Assembly (NCBI GenBank): GCA_017997455.1
Contig: JAGOEZ010000004.1
Location: forward strand, 1 to 44,329
Direction: 5' to 3'
Length of the DNA: 44,329 bases
Origin: Lysobacterales bacterium
GTDB lineage: Bacteria > Pseudomonadota > Gammaproteobacteria > Xanthomonadales > Ahniellaceae
A program made the translations under genes and the position numbers. Position 1 is the stretch's first letter. Every line of letters starts with the position of its first letter. The notes below the pieces were generated by a model. That model made no database searches. It was not told the origin of the DNA and saw nothing but the letters and a program-made list of their open reading frames with translations. Shown in pieces: positions 1 through 9,974 of this stretch.

Positions 1-179
1 ACGCCGTCGACCTTGGCCAGGGTGATGAGCGGCTCAGCCACGCGACGCAGTTCCTTGGCCTTCGGCAGCGTGGTCTTGATGACCTCGTGCGTGATCAGCG
101 AAGTGGCCATGTTGCGGAACATGGCACTGCGGTGGCTGCTGGTGCGGTTGAGCTTGCGACCGGATTTCTGATGGCGCAT
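1..179 (-). CDS. rplQ: 50S ribosomal protein L17, N-terminal part (cut by window edge)
   Basis: The minus strand from the ATG at 179 encodes the L17 N-terminus ([17 protein letters not shown]..., then [11 protein letters not shown] and PLITLAK), a very conserved stretch. About 59 codons are visible and the rest lies to the left of the window, so length and stop cannot be judged. L17 is a large-subunit protein near the peptide exit tunnel. It follows rpoA by 31 bp, its standard place as last gene of the alpha operon. The ORF is open to the edge with no frameshift. Confidence 0.97.
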   Translation of the reverse strand, partial: MRHQKSGRKLNRTSSHRSAMFRNMATSLITHEVIKTTLPKAKELRRVAEPLITLAKVDG

Positions 180-210
180 GACACGTGTTCCTATCGAGGC
201 AGTCCGGGCG

Positions 211-1209
211 TCAGCCCGTCTGCATACCGTGCGTGAGACCCGCCGGCGGCCAGTTCTCGAGCTTGACGCCGAGGTTGAGGCCACGCGTGGCGAGCACTTC
301 CTTGATCTCGGTCAGCGACTTCTTGCCGAGGTTCGGGGTCTTGAGCAACTCGACCTCGGTCTTCTGCACCAGGTCGCCGATGTAGTAGATGCTCTCGGCC
401 TTGAGGCAGTTGGCCGAGCGCACGGTCAACTCGAGGTCGTCGATCGGGCGCAGCAGGATCGGATCCATGCCGCCGGCCGAGGGCTTGGCGCCGGCCGCTT
501 CGCGGCGAGTGAAGTCCCCGAACACCGACAGCTGGTCGGCGAGGATGTCGGCGGCCTTGCGGACCGCTTCCTCGGCATCGACCGTGCCGTTGGTCTCGAC
601 GTCCAGGATCAGCTTGTCGAGGTCGGTGCGCTGCTCGACGCGGGCGCTGTCGACCTCGAACGCGACCCGCCGGACCGGGCCGAACGACGCATCCAGGTGC
701 AGGCGGCCGATCGGGCGCGCCTCCTCGTCCGGGCGCCGGCGCGACGCCGCCGGCTGGTAGCCGACGCCGCGCGCGATGCGCAGGCGCATGTTCAGCGCCG
801 CGTCCTTGGTCAGGTGGCAGATGATGTGGTCGGGGTTGACGATCTCGACGTTGTGATCGGTCGTGATGTCGCCGGCCTTGACCACGCCCGAACCCTTCTT
901 GCTCAGGGTCAGGGTGGTCTCTTCCACGTTGTGCATGCGGATCGCGACGTCCTTGAGGTTCAGCAGGACTTCGATCACGTCCTCCTGCAGCCCCTCGAGG
1001 CTGGTGTATTCGTGCAGCACGCCGTCGATCTCGACCTCGGTGATCGCGGCACCCGGGATCGAGGAGAGCAGCACGCGACGCAGCGCGTTGCCGAGGGTGT
1101 GGCCGTAGCCGCGCTCGAGCGGCTCAACCACGACCCGGGCGCGATTGGCGCCGAGCTTTTCGGCGCTGATGCCGCGCGGGCGCAGAACGGAAGTCGTAGA
1201 CACTGCCAT
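211..1209 (-). CDS. rpoA: DNA-directed RNA polymerase subunit alpha
   Basis: 332 aa, close to the 329 aa of E. coli. The alpha dimer is the platform on which beta and beta' assemble. The N-terminal dimerisation domain is visible ([19 protein letters not shown] near residues 32-50). After a linker near residue 240 the C-terminal domain follows, with RSANCLKAE starting at about R264, equivalent to E. coli R265, which contacts UP elements and activators. Helix-hairpin-helix residues [17 protein letters not shown] are intact. ATG start; it lies 18 bp after rpsD and 31 bp before rplQ, the classic alpha-operon order. Confidence 0.99.
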   Translation of the reverse strand: MAVSTTSVLRPRGISAEKLGANRARVVVEPLERGYGHTLGNALRRVLLSSIPGAAITEVEIDGVLHEYTSLEGLQEDVIEVLLNLKDVAIRMHNVEETTLTLSKKGSGVVKAGDITTDHNVEIVNPDHIICHLTKDAALNMRLRIARGVGYQPAASRRRPDEEARPIGRLHLDASFGPVRRVAFEVDSARVEQRTDLDKLILDVETNGTVDAEEAVRKAADILADQLSVFGDFTRREAAGAKPSAGGMDPILLRPIDDLELTVRSANCLKAESIYYIGDLVQKTEVELLKTPNLGKKSLTEIKEVLATRGLNLGVKLENWPPAGLTHGMQTG

Positions 1210-1227
1210 GAGAGCTTGGTCCCTGGA

Positions 1228-1854
1228 TTACTTGGAATACAGCTCGACGATCAAATTCTCATTGATGTCGGAGGGCAGGTCGGAGCGCTCGGGCAGGGTC
1301 TTGAAGACGCCCGCCATCTTCTTCGCGTCTACCTCGATCCAGCCGGGCACCAGGTCCATCTGCTGGCTGACCGTCAGGGCTTCCTGGATGCGCAACTGCT
1401 TGCGCGCGCGCTCGGTCACCGTGATTTCGTCGCCCGCCCTGACCTGGTAGGACGGCAGGTTGACGCTCTTGCCATTGACGAGGATCGACTTGTGCGAGAC
1501 CAGCTGGCGCGCCTGCGCGCGGGTCACCGCAAAACCCATGCGATAGACCACGTTGTCGAGGCGAGCCTCGAGGATGCGCAGCAGGTTCTCGCCGGTAGCG
1601 CCCTTCTGGGTCGCCGCCTTCTTGTAATACGTGCGGAACTGCCGCTCGAGGAGGCCATAGATGCGCTTGACCTTCTGCTTCTCGCGCATCTGGACCGCGT
1701 AGTCCGACAGCCGCGCGCGCTTGTTGGCGCCGTGCTGGCCGGGCTTGGTCTCGAGCTTGCACTTCGAATCCAGCGCGCGCGCCGGGCTCTTGAGGCTGAG
1801 GTCGGCGCCCTCGCGACGGGCGAGCTTGCAGGTGGGACCGATGTAACGTGCCAT
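1228..1854 (-). CDS. rpsD: 30S ribosomal protein S4
   Basis: 208 aa, near the family's usual ~205. It begins [16 protein letters not shown] and carries the S4 RNA-binding domain from about residue 97 ([35 protein letters not shown]). S4 is a primary 16S rRNA binder that nucleates small-subunit assembly. In E. coli it also represses the alpha operon through an mRNA pseudoknot; the leader before rpsM here looks too short for that structure (inference). Only two cysteines occur in the N-terminal region, so this is the zinc-free form. It sits between rpsK (22 bp) and rpoA (18 bp). Confidence 0.99.
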   Translation of the reverse strand: MARYIGPTCKLARREGADLSLKSPARALDSKCKLETKPGQHGANKRARLSDYAVQMREKQKVKRIYGLLERQFRTYYKKAATQKGATGENLLRILEARLDNVVYRMGFAVTRAQARQLVSHKSILVNGKSVNLPSYQVRAGDEITVTERARKQLRIQEALTVSQQMDLVPGWIEVDAKKMAGVFKTLPERSDLPSDINENLIVELYSK

Positions 1855-1876
1855 GTTCTTCGTGCTCTCCGGCAGG

Positions 1877-2281
1877 TCAGACGCGCCGCTTCTTCGGCGG
1901 ACGGCAGCCGTTGTGCGGAATCGGGGTCACGTCGATGATGTTGGTGATCTTGTAGCCGATGTTGTTCAGCGAACGCACGGCGGACTCGCGGCCCGGGCCG
2001 GGGCCCTTGATCCTCACTTCGAGGGTCTTGAGGCCGTATTCCAGCGCGGCACGGCCAGCCTTCTCGGCGGCGACCTGCGCCGCGAAAGGCGTGCTCTTGC
2101 GCGAGCCGCGGAAGCCGGCGCCGCCCGACGTCGCCCAGGACAGTGCATTGCCCTGGCGGTCGGTGATGGTGATGACGGTGTTGTTGAAGGAAGCCTGGAC
2201 ATGAACGATGCCGTCAGTGACGACTCGCTTGACCTTCTTCTTCGGCTTGGCAGCTGCGCTGCCTGCGGCGGGCTTGTTCAT
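1877..2281 (-). CDS. rpsK: 30S ribosomal protein S11
   Basis: 134 aa. After an Ala/Lys-rich N-terminal extension ([19 protein letters not shown]) the S11 core starts with [18 protein letters not shown] and ends with [13 protein letters not shown], the conserved basic tail. S11 lies on the platform of the 30S subunit and helps form the mRNA exit channel with S7. The ATG at 2281 gives a slightly longer N-terminus than E. coli (129 aa). The position after rpsM (27 bp) and before rpsD is canonical. Confidence 0.99.
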   Translation of the reverse strand: MNKPAAGSAAAKPKKKVKRVVTDGIVHVQASFNNTVITITDRQGNALSWATSGGAGFRGSRKSTPFAAQVAAEKAGRAALEYGLKTLEVRIKGPGPGRESAVRSLNNIGYKITNIIDVTPIPHNGCRPPKKRRV

Positions 2282-2308
2282 GGCTTGGTGGCCGGGTCCG
2301 TTCAGTGC

Positions 2309-2665
2309 TTACTTTCTGATCTGCTTGCGCGGGCCCTTGCGGGTCCGGGCGTTCGTGCGGGTGCGCTGGCCGCGCACCGGCAGGCCGCGCCGGTGGCGCA
2401 GGCCGCGATAGGTGCCCAGGTCCATCAGGCGCTTGACGCTCATCGCCACCTCGCGGCGCAGGTCGCCCTCGATCGCGAACTTCGCGACCTCGTGGCGCAG
2501 GCGCTCGACTTCGGCCTCGGTGAGGTCCTTGATCTTGGTCGAGGGATCGACCTTGGCCTCGATACAGACCTTGCGCGAACGCGTACGGCCGATGCCGTAA
2601 ATGCTCTGCAAGCCGATCCAGGCATGCTTGTGGACCGGAATGTTGACACCCGCAATGCGCGCCAT
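2309..2665 (-). CDS. rpsM: 30S ribosomal protein S13
   Basis: 118 aa, identical to the usual length. It starts [20 protein letters not shown] and ends in the basic C-terminal tail ([18 protein letters not shown]) that reaches the P-site tRNA. The helix-two-turn-helix core ([14 protein letters not shown]) is present. S13 forms intersubunit bridges at the 30S head. It is the first gene of the alpha group and is preceded by a 137-bp gap that holds a candidate promoter and a hairpin instead of rpmJ. Confidence 0.99.
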   Translation of the reverse strand: MARIAGVNIPVHKHAWIGLQSIYGIGRTRSRKVCIEAKVDPSTKIKDLTEAEVERLRHEVAKFAIEGDLRREVAMSVKRLMDLGTYRGLRHRRGLPVRGQRTRTNARTRKGPRKQIRK

Positions 2666-2709
2666 GATGCAGAATCTCCGAGTGAGGCAGTCAGCGCAGT
2701 GAACGCGAA

Positions 2710-2715
2710 AGTATA
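2710..2715 (-). promoter_or_regulatory. Candidate promoter (-10 box) for the rpsM-rpsK-rpsD-rpoA-rplQ group
   Basis: On the minus strand TATACT (5/6 match to TATAAT) lies about 45 nt upstream of the rpsM ATG, in an AT-rich patch inside an otherwise GC-rich gap. The hexamer 17 nt upstream (TTCCGT) is a poor -35, so this is a weak or factor-assisted sigma-70 candidate. It would allow the alpha group to be transcribed separately from the upstream spc genes. No experimental support is visible. Confidence 0.4.
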
Positions 2716-2727
2716 CAATCGTTCATG

Positions 2728-2760
2728 GGGTTACGGAACCCCCGGGGCGGGCCGTAACCC
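2728..2760 (-). repeat. Inverted repeat between secY and rpsM
   Basis: GGGTTACGG (2728-2736) and CCGTAACCC (2752-2760) form a perfect 9-bp stem around a 15-nt GC-rich loop that itself contains CCCCGGGG. There is no T-tract after it on the minus strand, so it is not a standard intrinsic terminator. It sits just upstream of the TATACT box and overlaps where a -35 region would lie, so it may be an operator-like or mRNA-processing element. Function is unknown. Confidence 0.55.
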
Positions 2761-2802
2761 ACCCTTGCAAATCGTTTGCACGGCCGCCGGACCTGGGGGC
2801 GT

Positions 2803-4161
2803 TCAGCCCCGGACCGTGCCGCCGCGCCCGTAGCCCTTGAGGTTGGCCTTCTTGAGCAGGCTTTCGTACTGGTGCGACATCAGGTGCGCCTGCACCTGGG
2901 CCGTGAAGTCCATGACCACCACGACCACGATCAGCAGCGAGGTACCGCCGAAGTAGAACGGCACCTTCCAGCTGTTCTGCAGGAACTGCGGCAGCAGGCA
3001 GACCGCGACCATGTACAGGGCACCGGCACCGGTCAGGCGCGTGATGACGCCATCGACGTAATCGGCGGTCGCCCGCCCCGGCCGGATGCCCGGGATCAGG
3101 GCGCCCGACTTCTTGAGGTTCTCGGCGGTTTCCGCCGAATTGAACACCAGCGCCGTATAGAAGAACGAGAAGAACACGATCAAGCCCGCATACAGCAGGT
3201 CGTGCAGTGCCTCGCCGGGAGCCAGGCGGTTCGCCAGCTCCTGGAGCCAGCGCGCCTCGCCCGCCGTGCTCATCCACGACAGCGCGGTGGCCGGGAACAT
3301 GATGATCGACGAAGCGAAAATCGCCGGAATCACGCCCGCCATGTTGATCTTGAGCGGCAAGTGCGAGGACTGGTTCTGATAGGCACGCGGCCCGCCCTGG
3401 CGTCGCGCGTAGTTGACCGTGATCCGGCGCTGGCCGCGCTCCATGAACACCACGAACGCCGTCACCGCCAGCACGATCACGATGACCGCCATGACCTTGA
3501 GCGGGCTGAGGTCGCCGTTGCGCGCCAGTTCCAGGGTCGAGGCGACCGCGCCGGGCAGGCCGGCGACGATGCCGGCGAAGATCAGCAGCGAGATGCCGTT
3601 GCCCACGCCACGCTCGGTGATCTGCTCGCCCAGCCACATCAGGAACATGGTCCCTGCGGTGAGGCCGACGATGGCGCTGAACACGAACCCCGGGCCGGGG
3701 TTGACCACGACCGGCGCTCCGCCGCCAGCGCCGGAACTCTGCAGCGCCATCGCGACGCCAGCCGCCTGGAACGAGGCCAGCAACACGGTGCCGATGCGGG
3801 TGTACTGGGTCAGCTTGCGCCGCCCCGACTCGCCTTCCTTGCGCAGCGCCTGCAGGCTCGGCATCACCTGCGCCATCAACTGGATGATGATCGAGGCCGA
3901 GATGTAGGGAACCACGTTCAACGCGAACACGGACATGCGCTCCAGCGCACCGCCCGAGAACATGTTGAACAGGTCGACGATCGTGCCGCGCTGCGTGTCC
4001 ATGAGGCGGATCATCGCCTCCGGATCCACGCCCGGCACCGGAATGAACGTGCCAAAGCGGAACACGATCAGCGCGCCCACCACGAACAGCAGGCGCTGCT
4101 TGAGTTCGGTCAGCTTGCCGAGGCCACTGAGCCCGGAAGCCGGCTTGCCGGTGTTCGCCAC
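2803..4161 (-). CDS. secY: Preprotein translocase subunit SecY
   Basis: 452 aa with ten hydrophobic segments spread over the length, the topology of the SecYEG channel core. Recognisable stretches are [14 protein letters not shown] near the first membrane segment, [19 protein letters not shown] (plug region), [19 protein letters not shown] and the C-terminal [17 protein letters not shown]. The start is GTG at 4161, with GGAG of the rplO tail as Shine-Dalgarno 7 nt upstream; only 4 bp separate it from the rplO stop, so translation is probably coupled. SecE is encoded at 29553. Confidence 0.99.
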   Translation of the reverse strand: MANTGKPASGLSGLGKLTELKQRLLFVVGALIVFRFGTFIPVPGVDPEAMIRLMDTQRGTIVDLFNMFSGGALERMSVFALNVVPYISASIIIQLMAQVMPSLQALRKEGESGRRKLTQYTRIGTVLLASFQAAGVAMALQSSGAGGGAPVVVNPGPGFVFSAIVGLTAGTMFLMWLGEQITERGVGNGISLLIFAGIVAGLPGAVASTLELARNGDLSPLKVMAVIVIVLAVTAFVVFMERGQRRITVNYARRQGGPRAYQNQSSHLPLKINMAGVIPAIFASSIIMFPATALSWMSTAGEARWLQELANRLAPGEALHDLLYAGLIVFFSFFYTALVFNSAETAENLKKSGALIPGIRPGRATADYVDGVITRLTGAGALYMVAVCLLPQFLQNSWKVPFYFGGTSLLIVVVVVMDFTAQVQAHLMSHQYESLLKKANLKGYGRGGTVRG

Positions 4162-4165
4162 CCGC

Positions 4166-4600
4166 TTACTCCACGCTTCCGCCGGCCGCGAGGATCGCCT
4201 CGCGCGCGCCCGCGGTCAGGGCGACGCCCTTGACGGCGTACTTGCGCGAGACCTCGCCCTTCTTGATCAGCTTGGCCTTCTTGGCATCCGCCGGCAGCAG
4301 GCCGGCGGCGCGCAGGGTGGCGAAGTCGACCGCGGTGCCATCGAGGCGCGCCAGCAGGTACAGGCCGACTTCGGCCGTCTCGCGCGACAGCTTCGAACGG
4401 AAACCGACTTTCGGCAGGCGGCGCTGCAGCGGCATCTGGCCGCCCTCGAAGCCCGGCTTGACCTTGCCCTTGCCGGTGCGCGCGTACTGGCCCTTGTGGC
4501 CACGGCCCGCGGTCTTGCCCAGGCCGGAACCGATGCCCCGGCCCACGCGCACGCGTTCGCGACGCGCGCCAGCTGCTGGCTTGATGGTATTGAGACGCAT
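4166..4600 (-). CDS. rplO: 50S ribosomal protein L15
   Basis: 144 aa, the same length as in E. coli. Starts [20 protein letters not shown] and has the Gly/Arg-rich [15 protein letters not shown] signature that threads into 23S rRNA. L15 is a late-assembly large-subunit protein. It precedes secY by 4 bp, the conserved rplO-secY pair of the spc operon, and follows rpmD by 35 bp. Confidence 0.99.
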   Translation of the reverse strand: MRLNTIKPAAGARRERVRVGRGIGSGLGKTAGRGHKGQYARTGKGKVKPGFEGGQMPLQRRLPKVGFRSKLSRETAEVGLYLLARLDGTAVDFATLRAAGLLPADAKKAKLIKKGEVSRKYAVKGVALTAGAREAILAAGGSVE

Positions 4601-4635
4601 GGTGCTACTCCTCGAATCCTTGGTCGCGCCGTTGC

Positions 4636-4827
4636 TCAGTCTTCGATCCGCACCAGGTAATTAACCTGGCCGATCAAGCCGCGCACGGACGGGCTGTCCT
4701 TGAGCTCGCGCACATCGTTTATCTTGCGCAATCCGAGGGCGCGGACGCTGGTCCGGTGCAGCCCCTTGCAGCTGTTGGTGCTCTTGACCAGCCGCACCTT
4801 GATCGTCCTGGCGTTCGACTTAGCCAT
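4636..4827 (-). CDS. rpmD: 50S ribosomal protein L30
   Basis: 63 aa, normal for bacterial L30 (59-60 aa). Signature: [31 protein letters not shown] is matched from residue 8 on (given here in part: [14 protein letters not shown]). The start ATG at 4827 overlaps the rpsE stop by 8 bp (ATGGCTAA on the minus strand), so reinitiation after rpsE is likely. Confidence 0.97.
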   Translation of the reverse strand: MAKSNARTIKVRLVKSTNSCKGLHRTSVRALGLRKINDVRELKDSPSVRGLIGQVNYLVRIED

Positions 4828-5329
4828 GGCCCGCCAGCTCCTCGATCTTCTTGCCGCGCTTGGCCGCGACGCTCGCCGGCGAATGGATCGCCTGCAGGCC
4901 CTTGATGGTGGCGCGAACCAGGTTGATCGGGTTGCGCGAGCCCACCGCCTTGGCGAGCACGTTCTTGACCCCGACCACCTCGAACACCGCGCGCATCGCG
5001 CCGCCGGCGATCACGCCGGTGCCGTCCGAAGCCGGCTGCATGTAGACCTTGGCCGCGCCGTGGTGCGCCTTGACCGCGTAGTGCAGCGTGCCGTTGTTGA
5101 GCGCCACGCCGGTCATGTTCTTGCGCGCGCGCTCCATCGCCTTGGCGATGGCGACCGGCACTTCACGCGCCTTGCCATAGCCGAGGCCGACCTTGCCGTC
5201 GCCATCGCCGACGACGGTGAGGGCGGTGAAGCCGAATTGCCGGCCACCCTTCACCACCTTGGCGACGCGGTTGACGGCGATCAGCTTCTCGAGCAGGCCG
5301 TCGGAATTCTCGCGTTCGTTGTTGCTCAT
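4820..5329 (-). CDS. rpsE: 30S ribosomal protein S5
   Basis: 169 aa. The N-terminal double-stranded-RNA-binding domain has [20 protein letters not shown], and the C-terminal domain has [20 protein letters not shown]5 sits at the mRNA entry and shapes decoding fidelity. The loop residues at the S4 interface look intact. It overlaps rpmD by 8 bp and follows rplR across a 60-bp gap in which I see nothing further. Confidence 0.99.
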   Translation of the reverse strand: MSNNERENSDGLLEKLIAVNRVAKVVKGGRQFGFTALTVVGDGDGKVGLGYGKAREVPVAIAKAMERARKNMTGVALNNGTLHYAVKAHHGAAKVYMQPASDGTGVIAGGAMRAVFEVVGVKNVLAKAVGSRNPINLVRATIKGLQAIHSPASVAAKRGKKIEELAGHG

Positions 5330-5389
5330 GTGTACCTGTCTGCTTGCGGCCTGGGCCGCTTAGAATTGTGGTAGGCGGACGTTCCGCGC

Positions 5390-5749
5390 CTAGAACTTCA
5401 GACCAGCCTCGCGGGCCGCGTCGGCGAGCGACTTGATGCGCCCGTGGTACAGGAAACCGGAACGGTCGAAGGCCACGGTGTCGACGCCGGCGGCCAGCGC
5501 CTTCTGCGCGATCGCACGACCCACGGCGGCGGCAGCCGACTTGTTCTTGGTGCCCTTGAGGCCCTCGCGCACGTCCTTCTGCGTGGTCGAGGCCGCGGCC
5601 AGGACCTTTTCGCCGCCGGCCGAGATGACCTGGGCGTAAAGGTGCTGTCCGGTGCGGTGCACCGTAAGGCGCGCCACGTCGAGGTCGCGGATGTGCATGC
5701 GGGTGCGCTTGGCGCGACGCAGGCGGGAAATTCTCTTTTCCACAGTCAT
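5390..5749 (-). CDS. rplR: 50S ribosomal protein L18
   Basis: 119 aa (E. coli 117). Starts with the basic tail [20 protein letters not shown] and carries [16 protein letters not shown] and the C-terminal [20 protein letters not shown], all standard L18 signatures. L18 binds 5S rRNA together with L5 and L25 (the latter, rplY, is encoded at 33746). The spc-operon position between rplF and rpsE is conserved. Confidence 0.99.
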   Translation of the reverse strand: MTVEKRISRLRRAKRTRMHIRDLDVARLTVHRTGQHLYAQVISAGGEKVLAAASTTQKDVREGLKGTKNKSAAAAVGRAIAQKALAAGVDTVAFDRSGFLYHGRIKSLADAAREAGLKF

Positions 5750-5773
5750 TCTCCAGGGGAGCCGGAACGGCCG

Positions 5774-6298
5774 TCAGGCCTTCTTGGCTTCCTTCAGCGT
5801 GATCTTCTCGCCGGAATAGCGCACGCCCTTGCCCTTGTAGGGCTCCGGCGGACGGAAGGCGCGGATCTTGGCCGCCGACTCGCCCACCAGCTGCTTGTCG
5901 ACGCCCTTGACCAGGATTTCGGTCTGGCTCGGCGTTTCGATCGTGATCCCGTCCGGCGCCTTGAACAGCACCGGATGCGAGAAGCCCAGGGTCAGGTTGA
6001 GATCCTTGCCCTGCATCGTGGCGCGGTAACCGACGCCGACGAGTTCGAGCTTCTTCTGGTAGCCCTCGCTGACGCCCTTGACCATGTTCTGGATCAGCGC
6101 GCGCGTGGTGCCGGCCATGGTGTAGTCGCCGCCCGACACGTCGAGCGTCAACTCCTGGCCCTGCAGCTTCACGTCCACGCCGACGGTAGAGGCGATCTTG
6201 AGCGTGCCCTTGGGCCCCTTGACGGTCAGACCCTCGGCATTCATGGCGCACTCGACCCCCTTGGGCAGAGTGACCGGCATCTTGGCAACACGAGACAT
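5774..6298 (-). CDS. rplF: 50S ribosomal protein L6
   Basis: 174 aa with the two repeated alpha/beta domains of L6. The signature [16 protein letters not shown] is at residues ~150-165. Starts [17 protein letters not shown]6 lies near the sarcin-ricin loop at the factor-binding region. It is 13 bp downstream of rpsH and 24 bp upstream of rplR. Confidence 0.99.
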   Translation of the reverse strand: MSRVAKMPVTLPKGVECAMNAEGLTVKGPKGTLKIASTVGVDVKLQGQELTLDVSGGDYTMAGTTRALIQNMVKGVSEGYQKKLELVGVGYRATMQGKDLNLTLGFSHPVLFKAPDGITIETPSQTEILVKGVDKQLVGESAAKIRAFRPPEPYKGKGVRYSGEKITLKEAKKA

Positions 6299-6311
6299 GA
6301 CTGGATCTCCC

Positions 6312-6707
6312 TTAGGCGACGAGGCAGATGACCTCGCCCCCCAGGCCCTTGGCGCGCGCTTGCGCGTCCGTCATCAGGCCCGACGAAGTCGAGATGATCG
6401 AGATGCCGAGCCCGCCCATGACCTTGGGCAGTTCGGTCTTGCCGCGGTAGCGGCGCAGGCCCGGGCGACTGGCGCGCTCGAGGCGCTCGATCGCGGGACG
6501 GCCCTCGTAGTACTTCAGGGCGATCTCGATTTCCTTCTTGCCCTCGATGTCGCGCTCCGCGACGTCGTTGAGGTAGCCCTCGTCCTTGAGCAAGCGGGCA
6601 ATCGCCAGCTTGACCTTGGACGCGGGCATGCGGACCGACGCCTTGCCCGCCGCGAGTCCATTACGGATGCGGACGAACATGTCGGCTACGGGATCAGTCA
6701 TGCTCAT
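6312..6707 (-). CDS. rpsH: 30S ribosomal protein S8
   Basis: 131 aa (E. coli 130). Starts [20 protein letters not shown], as E. coli S8 does (MSMQDP); a second ATG two codons on (6701) is possible. The C-terminal signature [20 protein letters not shown] is complete. S8 binds the central domain of 16S rRNA and, in E. coli, represses the spc operon at an rplE mRNA site. I did not identify that site here. Confidence 0.99.
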   Translation of the reverse strand: MSMTDPVADMFVRIRNGLAAGKASVRMPASKVKLAIARLLKDEGYLNDVAERDIEGKKEIEIALKYYEGRPAIERLERASRPGLRRYRGKTELPKVMGGLGISIISTSSGLMTDAQARAKGLGGEVICLVA

Positions 6708-6784
6708 GCTGTTCTCTCTAGCATCGATATCCGATGTTCAGGAATGGTCCGCCCGCGACATCGGCCGCGATCGAACCGCCAAAC

Positions 6785-7090
6785 TCACCAACTGGCCTTG
6801 CGCAGGCCGGGAACGTCGCCGCGCATGGTTGCCTCGCGCAGCTTGTTCCGGCCAAGGCCGAACTTGCGATACACCCCGCGCGAGCGCCCGGTCAGCGCGC
6901 AACGGTTGCGCTGCCGCGTCGGGCTCGCATCGCGCGGAAGCTTCTGCAGCTTCTGCTGCGCCTCCATGCGATCGTCGAACGAGAGCTTCGGATTGGCGAC
7001 GGCCTTCTTCAGCTCCGCGCGCCGCGCCGCGTACTTCTTGACCAGCTTCGCGCGCTTGGTCTCGCGCTCGACCATCGAGGTCTTTGCCAT
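6785..7090 (-). CDS. rpsN: 30S ribosomal protein S14
   Basis: 101 aa when started at the ATG at 7090 ([19 protein letters not shown]). An in-frame extension to 7210 exists but overlaps rplE and is not S14-like. This is the long, zinc-independent form: [18 protein letters not shown] lacks the paired CxxC motifs of the short zinc form. S14 is a 30S head protein. A 77-bp gap before rpsH contains only a short palindrome (CATCGATATCCGATG) and no recognised gene. Confidence 0.98.
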   Translation of the reverse strand: MAKTSMVERETKRAKLVKKYAARRAELKKAVANPKLSFDDRMEAQQKLQKLPRDASPTRQRNRCALTGRSRGVYRKFGLGRNKLREATMRGDVPGLRKASW

Positions 7091-7109
7091 TTCGGTGTCC
7101 TGCCCAGTA

Positions 7110-7649
7110 TCAGTTGCGGAACGGGAAGCTGAAGGCCTCGAGCAGCGCCTTGGCTTCTTCGTTGGTGCCGGCGCTGGTGGTGATGGCGATATCCATCCCG
7201 CGAAGCGCATCGACCTGGTCGTAGTTGATCTCCGGGAAGATGATCTGTTCCTTCACCCCGAAGTTGAAGTTGCCGCGGCCGTCGAACGAGCGCCCGCTCA
7301 CGCCGCGGAAGTCGCGCACGCGCGGCAGGGCCACGTTGATCAGGCGGTCCAGGAACTCGTACATCTTGGCGCGGCGCAGCGTCACCTTGCAGCCGATCGG
7401 GTAGCCGTCGCGGATCTTGAAGGTCGCGATCGATTTGCGCGCGAGCGTCGCCACCGGCTTCTGGCCCACGATCTTCGACATGTCGTCGATCGCGTTCTCC
7501 AGCACCTTCTTGTTGGCGACCGCCTCGCCCACGCCCATGTTCAGCGTGACCTTGGTGATCTTCGGAACCTGCATCGGGTTGGCGTAGCCGAAGCGTTCCA
7601 TCAGCTTCGGGACGACCGTTTCCTTGTAGTGCTTTTCGAGCCGGGTCAT
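7110..7649 (-). CDS. rplE: 50S ribosomal protein L5
   Basis: 179 aa, the E. coli length, when started at the ATG at 7649 ([20 protein letters not shown]). A GTG five codons upstream (7664) overlaps the rplX stop as GTGA but is less like the family N-terminus. Signatures: [10 protein letters not shown]-type segment ([19 protein letters not shown]) and [20 protein letters not shown]5 binds 5S rRNA and contacts P-site tRNA. Confidence 0.98.
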   Translation of the reverse strand: MTRLEKHYKETVVPKLMERFGYANPMQVPKITKVTLNMGVGEAVANKKVLENAIDDMSKIVGQKPVATLARKSIATFKIRDGYPIGCKVTLRRAKMYEFLDRLINVALPRVRDFRGVSGRSFDGRGNFNFGVKEQIIFPEINYDQVDALRGMDIAITTSAGTNEEAKALLEAFSFPFRN

Positions 7650-7660
7650 GGCTGCAAACC

Positions 7661-7975
7661 TCACGCGTCGACCACTTCGCCAGAGGAGCGGTAGACGCGG
7701 ACCTTGCGGCCGTCGTCCAGCGTCTTGAAACCGACGCGCTCGCCCTTGCTCGTGGCGGGGTTGAACAACATCACATTGGACAGGTGGATCGGCGACTCGC
7801 GCTCGACGATCCCGCCGGGCTGGTTGGCCTGCGGGTTCGGCTTGGTATGGCGCTTGACCAGGTTGACGTTCTGCACCACCACCTTCTCGGCGGTGACGCG
7901 CAGGACCTCGCCCTTCTGTCCCTTGTTCTTGCCGGTGATGACGACCACCTGGTCGCCCTTGCGGATACGCTTCAT
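7661..7975 (-). CDS. rplX: 50S ribosomal protein L24
   Basis: 104 aa, identical to E. coli length. The KOW motif is at the N-terminus: [21 protein letters not shown]24 is an early assembly initiator binding the 5' part of 23S rRNA near the exit tunnel. It is 10 bp downstream of rplN and 11 bp upstream of rplE. Confidence 0.99.
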   Translation of the reverse strand: MKRIRKGDQVVVITGKNKGQKGEVLRVTAEKVVVQNVNLVKRHTKPNPQANQPGGIVERESPIHLSNVMLFNPATSKGERVGFKTLDDGRKVRVYRSSGEVVDA

Positions 7976-7985
7976 GACCGGGTCC

Positions 7986-8354
7986 TCACAGCACTTCGGG
8001 GGCGAGCGACACGATCTTCATGAAGCGCTCGGTGCGCAGTTCGCGCGTCACCGGCCCGAAGATGCGGGTGCCGATCGGCTCCAGCTTGTTGTTCAGCAGC
8101 ACGGCGGCGTTGCCGTCGAAACGGATCAGCGAACCATCCGGGCGACGCACGCCCTTGCGGGTGCGCACGACCACCGCGTCGTAGACCTCGCCCTTCTTGA
8201 CCTTGCCGCGCGGGATGGCGTCCTTGACCGACACCTTGATGATGTCGCCGATGTGGGCATAGCGGCGCTTGGAACCGCCAAGCACCTTGATGCACATCAG
8301 CTCGCGCGCACCGCTGTTGTCGGCGGCGGCCAGGTGGCTCTGCATCTGGATCAT
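7986..8354 (-). CDS. rplN: 50S ribosomal protein L14
   Basis: 122 aa; starts [20 protein letters not shown] and includes [21 protein letters not shown] and the C-terminal [14 protein letters not shown]14 contributes to intersubunit bridges and is the contact point for the silencing factor RsfS. It is the first gene of the spc set, 30 bp downstream of rpsQ with no separate promoter that I can recognise. Confidence 0.99.
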   Translation of the reverse strand: MIQMQSHLAAADNSGARELMCIKVLGGSKRRYAHIGDIIKVSVKDAIPRGKVKKGEVYDAVVVRTRKGVRRPDGSLIRFDGNAAVLLNNKLEPIGTRIFGPVTRELRTERFMKIVSLAPEVL

Positions 8355-8384
8355 TTCATTGCACTCCGGGTCGGGTCGTGCGCG

Positions 8385-8648
8385 TCACTGCTGTGCGCGC
8401 GTGACGACCTCGACCACCTTCCAGTTCTTGGTCTTGGAAACGGGACGCGTCTCGACGATCCGCACCAGGTCGCCCTCGCGGCACTCGCCGTTGGCGTCAT
8501 GGGCGTGAACCTTGGTCGAGCGGCGCAGGAACTTGCCGTAGGTCTCGTGCTCGACCTGGCGCTCGATCAGGACGGTGACCGTCTTCTGCATCTTGTTGCT
8601 GACCACGCGACCTTCGATCGCGCGGGACTGCTTGCTGTTCTCGGTCAT
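8385..8648 (-). CDS. rpsQ: 30S ribosomal protein S17
   Basis: 87 aa from the ATG at 8648 ([20 protein letters not shown]). An upstream GTG at 8663 would add five residues not typical of the family. The OB-fold signature [19 protein letters not shown] and the C-terminal [20 protein letters not shown] are complete. S17 is a primary 16S rRNA binder. It is the last gene of the S10 set, 11 bp after rpmC. Confidence 0.98.
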   Translation of the reverse strand: MTENSKQSRAIEGRVVSNKMQKTVTVLIERQVEHETYGKFLRRSTKVHAHDANGECREGDLVRIVETRPVSKTKNWKVVEVVTRAQQ

Positions 8649-8659
8649 GGCATCCGGCC

Positions 8660-8845
8660 TCACTTGCCCTTGCCCAGCGCGGTCTTGGCGCGGGCGATAT
8701 CGCGGCGGACGCGCTTGAGCTGGTGCGTCTGTGTCAGCTGCCCGGTGCCCTTCTGCATGCGCAGGCCGAACTGCTCCTTGCGCAGCTCGACGATGTGCTC
8801 GGAAATCTCGGCCGGGGTCTTCTTCTTCAGTTCCGTGGCGTTCAT
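8660..8845 (-). CDS. rpmC: 50S ribosomal protein L29
   Basis: 61 aa: [20 protein letters not shown] through the hallmark [17 protein letters not shown]29 sits at the exit tunnel near the trigger-factor and SRP docking site. Its ATG at 8845 shares one base with the rplP stop (TGATG on the minus strand), so it is translationally coupled to rplP. A longer ORF in the same frame reaching 9103 runs over rplP and is not real. Confidence 0.97.
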   Translation of the reverse strand: MNATELKKKTPAEISEHIVELRKEQFGLRMQKGTGQLTQTHQLKRVRRDIARAKTALGKGK

Positions 8846-9258
8846 CACATCACCGTCCGGGTAACGAACGAGGTCTGCACCGACAGTTTCGCCGCGGCCA
8901 GGCGGAACGCCTCGCGCGCGGTCTTCTCGTCGATACCTTCCATCTCGTACAGCATGCGTCCGGGCTGGACCACGGCGACGTGGAATTCCACGCTGCCCTT
9001 GCCGTTGCCCATGCGGACCTCGATCGGCTTCTTGGTGATCGGCTTGTCCGGGAACACGCGGATCCAGAGCTTGCCGCCGCGCTTGACATAGCGCGTGATG
9101 CAACGGCGCGCGGCCTCGATCTGGCGCGCGGTCAGGTGTCCGTGGGTTGTGGCCTTGAGGCCGTACTCACCGAAGCTGACCTGGTTGCCGACGTAGCTGA
9201 GGCCCCGGTTGCGGCCCTTGTGCTGCTTGCGGAACTTCTGGCGTGCTGGTTGCAGCAT
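8845..9258 (-). CDS. rplP: 50S ribosomal protein L16
   Basis: 137 aa (E. coli 136). Starts [20 protein letters not shown]; internal signatures are [20 protein letters not shown] and [21 protein letters not shown]16 organises the A-site and peptidyl-transferase region. It follows rpsC by 11 bp and shares its last base with rpmC. Confidence 0.99.
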   Translation of the reverse strand: MLQPARQKFRKQHKGRNRGLSYVGNQVSFGEYGLKATTHGHLTARQIEAARRCITRYVKRGGKLWIRVFPDKPITKKPIEVRMGNGKGSVEFHVAVVQPGRMLYEMEGIDEKTAREAFRLAAAKLSVQTSFVTRTVM

Positions 9259-9269
9259 GGCTCAAATCC

Positions 9270-9962
9270 TCACTTCGCCGCCGGGCGATCGCGCTTGCCG
9301 GCCTCGGCAGGTTGCTCCGCCTGCGCGGCGTGCAGGTCGAACACGTCACCCTTGTAGATCCAGACCTTGCAGCCGATGATCCCGTAGGTGGTCTTGGCCT
9401 CGGCAAAGCCGTAGTCGACATCCGCGCGCAGCGTGTGCAGGGGCACGCGGCCCTCGCGATACCACTCCGAGCGCGCGATCTCGGCGCCGTTGAGGCGGCC
9501 ACCCACGTTGACCTTGATGCCCAGCGCGCCCAGGCGCATCGCGTTACCGACCGCGCGCTTCATCGCGCGGCGGAACATGATGCGGCGCTCGAGCTGCTGG
9601 CAGATCGATTCCGCGACCAGCTGCGCGTCCATCTCGGGCTTGCGCACCTCGGTGACGTTGATGTGGGCGGGGACGCCCATCATCTTCGACACGTCGCGGC
9701 GCAGCTTCTCGATGTCCTCGCCCTTCTTGCCGATCACGACGCCCGGACGGGCGGTGTGGATCGTTACCCGCGCGGTCTTGGCCGGGCGCTCGATGCTGAT
9801 GCGGGAGATGCCGGCCTGGGCCAGCTTCTCGCGCAGCATCTCGCGCACCTTGAGGTCGGCGGCAAGGTACTGGGCGTAGTCACGCTTGTTGGCGTACCAC
9901 TTCGAGTTCCAGTCCTTGGAGATTCCAAGGCGGATACCGGTGGGGTGAACTTTGTGACCCAT
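9270..9962 (-). CDS. rpsC: 30S ribosomal protein S3
   Basis: 230 aa. Starts [20 protein letters not shown] and contains the KH-type RNA-binding loop [17 protein letters not shown], then the C-terminal domain with [12 protein letters not shown]. The end is an acidic/basic tail ([16 protein letters not shown]). S3 lines the mRNA entry channel. It sits between rplV (12 bp) and rplP (11 bp), the canonical S10-operon order. Confidence 0.99.
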   Translation of the reverse strand: MGHKVHPTGIRLGISKDWNSKWYANKRDYAQYLAADLKVREMLREKLAQAGISRISIERPAKTARVTIHTARPGVVIGKKGEDIEKLRRDVSKMMGVPAHINVTEVRKPEMDAQLVAESICQQLERRIMFRRAMKRAVGNAMRLGALGIKVNVGGRLNGAEIARSEWYREGRVPLHTLRADVDYGFAEAKTTYGIIGCKVWIYKGDVFDLHAAQAEQPAEAGKRDRPAAK

Positions 9963-9974
9963 CGTCGAAAGTCC

